Part shown: positions 61,326-64,000 of the stretch, one piece after another | How positions within the stretch are numbered: the stretch's first letter is position 1 | How the letters are laid out: the number at the start of each line of letters is the position of its first letter | Notes under the pieces: model-generated | Databases searched by the model: none | Seen by the model: only the letters and a program-made list of their open reading frames with translations | What the model was told of the DNA's origin: nothing | Source of the DNA: Streptomyces tirandamycinicus | Lineage (GTDB): Bacteria; Actinomycetota; Actinomycetes; Streptomycetales; Streptomycetaceae | Reading direction: 5' to 3' | Length of the DNA stretch: 64,000 nt | NCBI RefSeq assembly: GCF_003097515.1 | Contig: NZ_CP029188.1 | Span: 2,300,001 to 2,364,000 of the forward strand | Position numbers and translations under genes: made by a program

Positions 61326-63750
61326 GACGACCCGGGTGCGGGCGCCCGGTACCGCCACCGGCGGGACGGCTCCCTCCGGTGGGGCGCCCGGCGGGACGGC
61401 TCCCTCCGGCGAGGCGCCCGGCGGGTCCGCGGGCGGCGCCTCCATGTTCCGCAACGCCTATGCGCTGATGCTCTCCACCGGCGTCTCCGCCGCCCTGGGG
61501 CTGGGCTTCTGGCTGGTGGCCGCCCGGTACTTCACCGAGGAGGCCGTGGGGCAGGGGTCGGCCGCCATCGCGGCGATGCGGCTGCTCGCGTCGATCACCG
61601 CGACCACGATGATCGGCGCGGTGGTGCGGTACGTCCCCAGGGCCGGACGGGCGACCGGGCCGCTGGTGTGGCGGGCGTACGCGGTCAGTTCGGCCGTCGT
61701 GTGCGTGGCGTGCGCGGCCTTCCTCGTCACCCTCGACCTGTGGGGGCCGTCGTACGCCCCGCTGCGGGGCCCCGTCGCCGGAGCGGTCTTCACCGCCGCC
61801 TGCGTCGGCTGGGCGTTGCTCACCCTGCAGGACGGGGTGCTGACCGGGCTGCGCGAGGCCGTCTGGGTACCGGTGGGCAACGCGGTGTTCTCCGTTGGCA
61901 AGCTGCTGCTGCTCGTCGTGTTCGCGGGCGCCCTCCCCGTCCTCGGCGTGTTCGTGTCGTGGGCGGCGGCGATCGCCCTGTCCGTACTGCCGCTCGGCTG
62001 GCTGGTGTTCCGCCGCCTGATACCCCGCCACGCCGCCGCCGAGGGCGACCGCGAGCCGCCGCGGATGCGGGACGTCGGGCGGTTTCTCGCCGGGGACTCG
62101 GTCGGCGCCCTCTTCTCCCTGGCGATGATCAACCTGCTGCCGGTGATGGTCGCCGTCCGCTTCGACGCCGCCCACAACGGCTTCTTCTACATCGCCTACA
62201 CCGTCGGCGGCACGATGGAGTTCATGGCCATCAACATGGCCTCCTCGCTCACCGCGCACGCCTCGCACAGCCCCGGCAGCCTCGCCGACGGGGTGCGCGG
62301 TGCGCTGCGCCGGATGGCGCTGCTGCTGGTGCCGGTCGTCGCCGTCCTCGTCGTCTTCGCGCCGGTGATCCTCGCGCCGTTCGGCGCCGACTACGCGGAG
62401 CACGGCACGACCGTGCTGAGGCTGCTGGCCGCTGCCGCGCTGCCCCGGGTCGTCGTGGAGCTGTACATCGGGGTCCTGCGCGTGCAGGGCCGCACGGGCG
62501 TCCTCGCCGCCCTCCAGGGCGCGATGTGCGCGATGGTGCTGGGCAGCGCCGCGGTCCTGATGGGCCCGGCCGGGATCTCGGGCGCGGGCCTGGCGATGCT
62601 GCTGTCCATGGCGCTGATGGCGCTGGTCTCCGCGCCGGGCCTCCGGGCGGCCCTAGCCGGGCGGGAGCCCCGGCCGGCGTGCGGGACACGGCTGTTCGCG
62701 CGGCGGCGGCGCGCCGCGGCCGACGGCTTCGGCACGACCTGGGCGCGACGGGCCGCGGCGGGGCGGGCGTCCGAGGGGCCGGCGTCCGAAGGGCGGGAGT
62801 CCGAGGGGCCATTGTCCGAGGGGCCGTTGTCCGCAGGGCGGGCCTCCGACGCGGCAGGGGAGGCCGGGGACCGGGCGCGGGAGGCCGTCCTTCTGCGGGA
62901 GCTGAGGGAGGCGGGGGAGACGAGGGAGGCGGGGGAGACGAGGGAGGCGGGGGAGGCGGGGGAGCTGACGGAGGCGGGGGACCCGGCGCCCGGCACACCG
63001 GTGCATCAGGCGGGGGCCCCGGCGCCCCGCACACCGGTGCATCAGGCGTGGACCCCGGCGCCCCGCACACCCGCGCACGGACCACGGGAGGGGCTCCCGG
63101 CCGCCGGGCGCGGCGGGGAGTACGGCGCCGTCGCCTGGCTGTGGCTGCTGCTGGGGATCGCGGCCGGCCTGTTCTGGTTCCCGCTGGCGCGGGCGGGGGA
63201 CGTTCCGCCCGGGCCGCTGACGGGCCCCGAGTTGCTGCACGCGCTGCCGCCGCCGACGGTGGCTGCCGGGGTGCTGCTGGTGGTCGTGTACAGCGGTGCC
63301 GTGGCGCTGAGCCGGCTGCGGCCTGTCCTGCTCACGGCCGCTCTGCTCACCACCACCGCCGCGCTGCACACCGCGCCCGCGCTGCTGGGCGTGCGGCCTC
63401 CGCCCGTCTCCGGGCCGGGTCACGAGGCGCTGGCGGGCCTGCTGACCGGGCCGGTGGGGATCGCCGGCCCGGCGGAGCTGCGCGCGGTCCTGCCACCCCT
63501 GCTGCAGCTGCTGTGCCTGGGGCTGGCCGCCACCGCCCTGCGGGCCCTGGGTGCGCCCGGCCGGACCACCGCGGCGGCGGTGTGGGTCCTGGCGGTGGCG
63601 GGCTGGGCGGCCCAGGGCGCCTTCGCCGCCGCGGCGCTGCCGGTGTCGGCCGGTTTCCTGACGGCGGCGGTGGCGGCGCTCGTCCACCGCCGTACGGGCC
63701 GGCGCGACGGGCGGCGGAAGTCCCTCAGCGGCTCGGGACCGGCTGCCTGA
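61318..63750 (+). CDS. Polysaccharide flippase (MOP superfamily) with extra C-terminal membrane domain
   Basis: 810 residues, GTG start inside the preceding gene. After a Gly/Pro-rich start with repeated GGTAPSG, about 12 membrane helices (45-460) form an O-antigen/teichoic-acid-flippase-like core (MFRNAYALMLSTGVSAALGLGFWLVAARYF). A cytosolic linker of about 150 residues (about 475-605) has REAGET and ASEGP repeats and PAPRTPVHQA. A second set of four or five helices closes the protein. Such an added domain is not usual for Wzx-type flippases. It would move a lipid-linked glycan outward. The 3' end overlaps the convergent hydrolase gene by 26 bases. Confidence 0.88.
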   Translation: MAETTRVRAPGTATGGTAPSGGAPGGTAPSGEAPGGSAGGASMFRNAYALMLSTGVSAALGLGFWLVAARYFTEEAVGQGSAAIAAMRLLASITATTMIGAVVRYVPRAGRATGPLVWRAYAVSSAVVCVACAAFLVTLDLWGPSYAPLRGPVAGAVFTAACVGWALLTLQDGVLTGLREAVWVPVGNAVFSVGKLLLLVVFAGALPVLGVFVSWAAAIALSVLPLGWLVFRRLIPRHAAAEGDREPPRMRDVGRFLAGDSVGALFSLAMINLLPVMVAVRFDAAHNGFFYIAYTVGGTMEFMAINMASSLTAHASHSPGSLADGVRGALRRMALLLVPVVAVLVVFAPVILAPFGADYAEHGTTVLRLLAAAALPRVVVELYIGVLRVQGRTGVLAALQGAMCAMVLGSAAVLMGPAGISGAGLAMLLSMALMALVSAPGLRAALAGREPRPACGTRLFARRRRAAADGFGTTWARRAAAGRASEGPASEGRESEGPLSEGPLSAGRASDAAGEAGDRAREAVLLRELREAGETREAGETREAGEAGELTEAGDPAPGTPVHQAGAPAPRTPVHQAWTPAPRTPAHGPREGLPAAGRGGEYGAVAWLWLLLGIAAGLFWFPLARAGDVPPGPLTGPELLHALPPPTVAAGVLLVVVYSGAVALSRLRPVLLTAALLTTTAALHTAPALLGVRPPPVSGPGHEALAGLLTGPVGIAGPAELRAVLPPLLQLLCLGLAATALRALGAPGRTTAAAVWVLAVAGWAAQGAFAAAALPVSAGFLTAAVAALVHRRTGRRDGRRKSLSGSGPAA

Positions 63751-64000
63751 ACCAGCCGTCCCGGCCGGCGAGCCGGTAGCCCTCCAGCCCCGGCCCGTCG
63801 TCGACCGTCAGATCGCAGCCCTCGCCCGGTACCGCGCGGTTCCAGTGCACCATCGCCTTCACCCGGGGCATGGTCCGGGCGACCTCCGGGATGGCCGCGT
63901 ACCACTCGCGCTGCCGGTCGGGGTCGGCCGGATCGGGGACGGTGGCGAACTCGGCGAGCATCAGGGGCTTCTCGTCGGAGATGTTCGCGAGCAGCCAGTC
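63725..64000 (-). CDS. Glycoside hydrolase, GH26-like (C-terminal part, cut by window end)
   Basis: Only the last 91 codons are in the window; the frame stays open to base 64000. The C-terminal part of a beta-mannanase-like TIM barrel is seen: DEKPLMLAEFATV holds the likely nucleophile Glu, followed by WYAAIPEVARTMPRVKAMVHWNR and the closing GLEGYRLAGRDGWF. GH26 enzymes cut beta-mannans and related glycans; the substrate here is open. It is convergent with, and overlaps, the flippase gene. An ATG at 63961 is internal, not the start. Confidence 0.75.
   Translation of the reverse strand, partial: DWLLANISDEKPLMLAEFATVPDPADPDRQREWYAAIPEVARTMPRVKAMVHWNRAVPGEGCDLTVDDGPGLEGYRLAGRDGWFRQPVPSR

Overview
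The window is high-GC actinobacterial DNA of Streptomyces type. Evidence: strong G/C third-codon bias, frequent GTG starts, a WhiB protein matching the developmental regulator residue for residue as I remember it, coenzyme F420 genes, a SigB/SigF-type sigma factor and many LytR-CpsA-Psr (LCP) proteins. The gene order follows the conserved core of the Streptomyces chromosome (the S. coelicolor region around SCO3020-SCO3069, recalled from memory and not searched). I see no insertion sequence, prophage, CRISPR array or tRNA.

Layout. (1) 1-290: a near-consensus promoter on the minus strand and a low-GC leader that looks like the start of an rRNA operon whose 16S gene would lie left of the window. 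(2) 0.3-11.5 kb: SpoIIM and RDD membrane proteins, an unknown protein, ahcY, a metal-efflux protein, and a minus-strand mannose-phosphate block (DUF3499, manB, Trm112-like, SIS isomerase-like, manA). (3) 11.9-20.5 kb: a degenerate zincin, a translationally coupled DUF5719 protein and giant glycosyltransferase, whiB and a cysteine dioxygenase-like cupin. (4) 20.7-28.2 kb: cofD-fbiB for F420, a DNA glycosylase, an NDP-sugar synthase, a peptidoglycan-recognition amidase and a TIGR03089 protein. (5) 28.5-38.6 kb: five LCP genes with a family-2 glycosyltransferase and a thioesterase. (6) 38.9-49.3 kb: an RsbW-like ATPase, an APH(6)-type kinase, metabolic enzymes, UDP-glucose dehydrogenase, a divergent VOC/CGNR pair with a shared palindromic operator, and purK-purE-dipeptidase. 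(7) 49.5-54.3 kb: GtrA, a two-component system and a POT peptide transporter with an unusual structured RNA leader. (8) 54.4-57.5 kb: three coupled surface-protein genes. (9) 57.7-60.0 kb: a SigI-type partner-switch cassette. (10) 60.1-64.0 kb: an aminotransferase-like protein, a flippase and a truncated glycoside hydrolase.

How it fits together. Much of the window concerns the cell envelope. ManA, ManB and the NDP-sugar synthase supply activated mannose, UDP-glucose dehydrogenase supplies UDP-glucuronate, GT2 enzymes, GtrA and the flippase would build and export glycans, LCP proteins would attach glycopolymers to peptidoglycan, and the amidase remodels the wall. WhiB, the two-component system and the sigma cassette add developmental and stress control.

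The most unusual items are the hairpin-rich leader upstream of the peptide transporter (52473-52812), the surface-protein trio resembling a WxL system, the VOC/CGNR operator, a series of candidate leaderless promoters, and short duplications of gene 3' ends just beyond three stop codons. All functions are read from sequence by eye; no database search was run.
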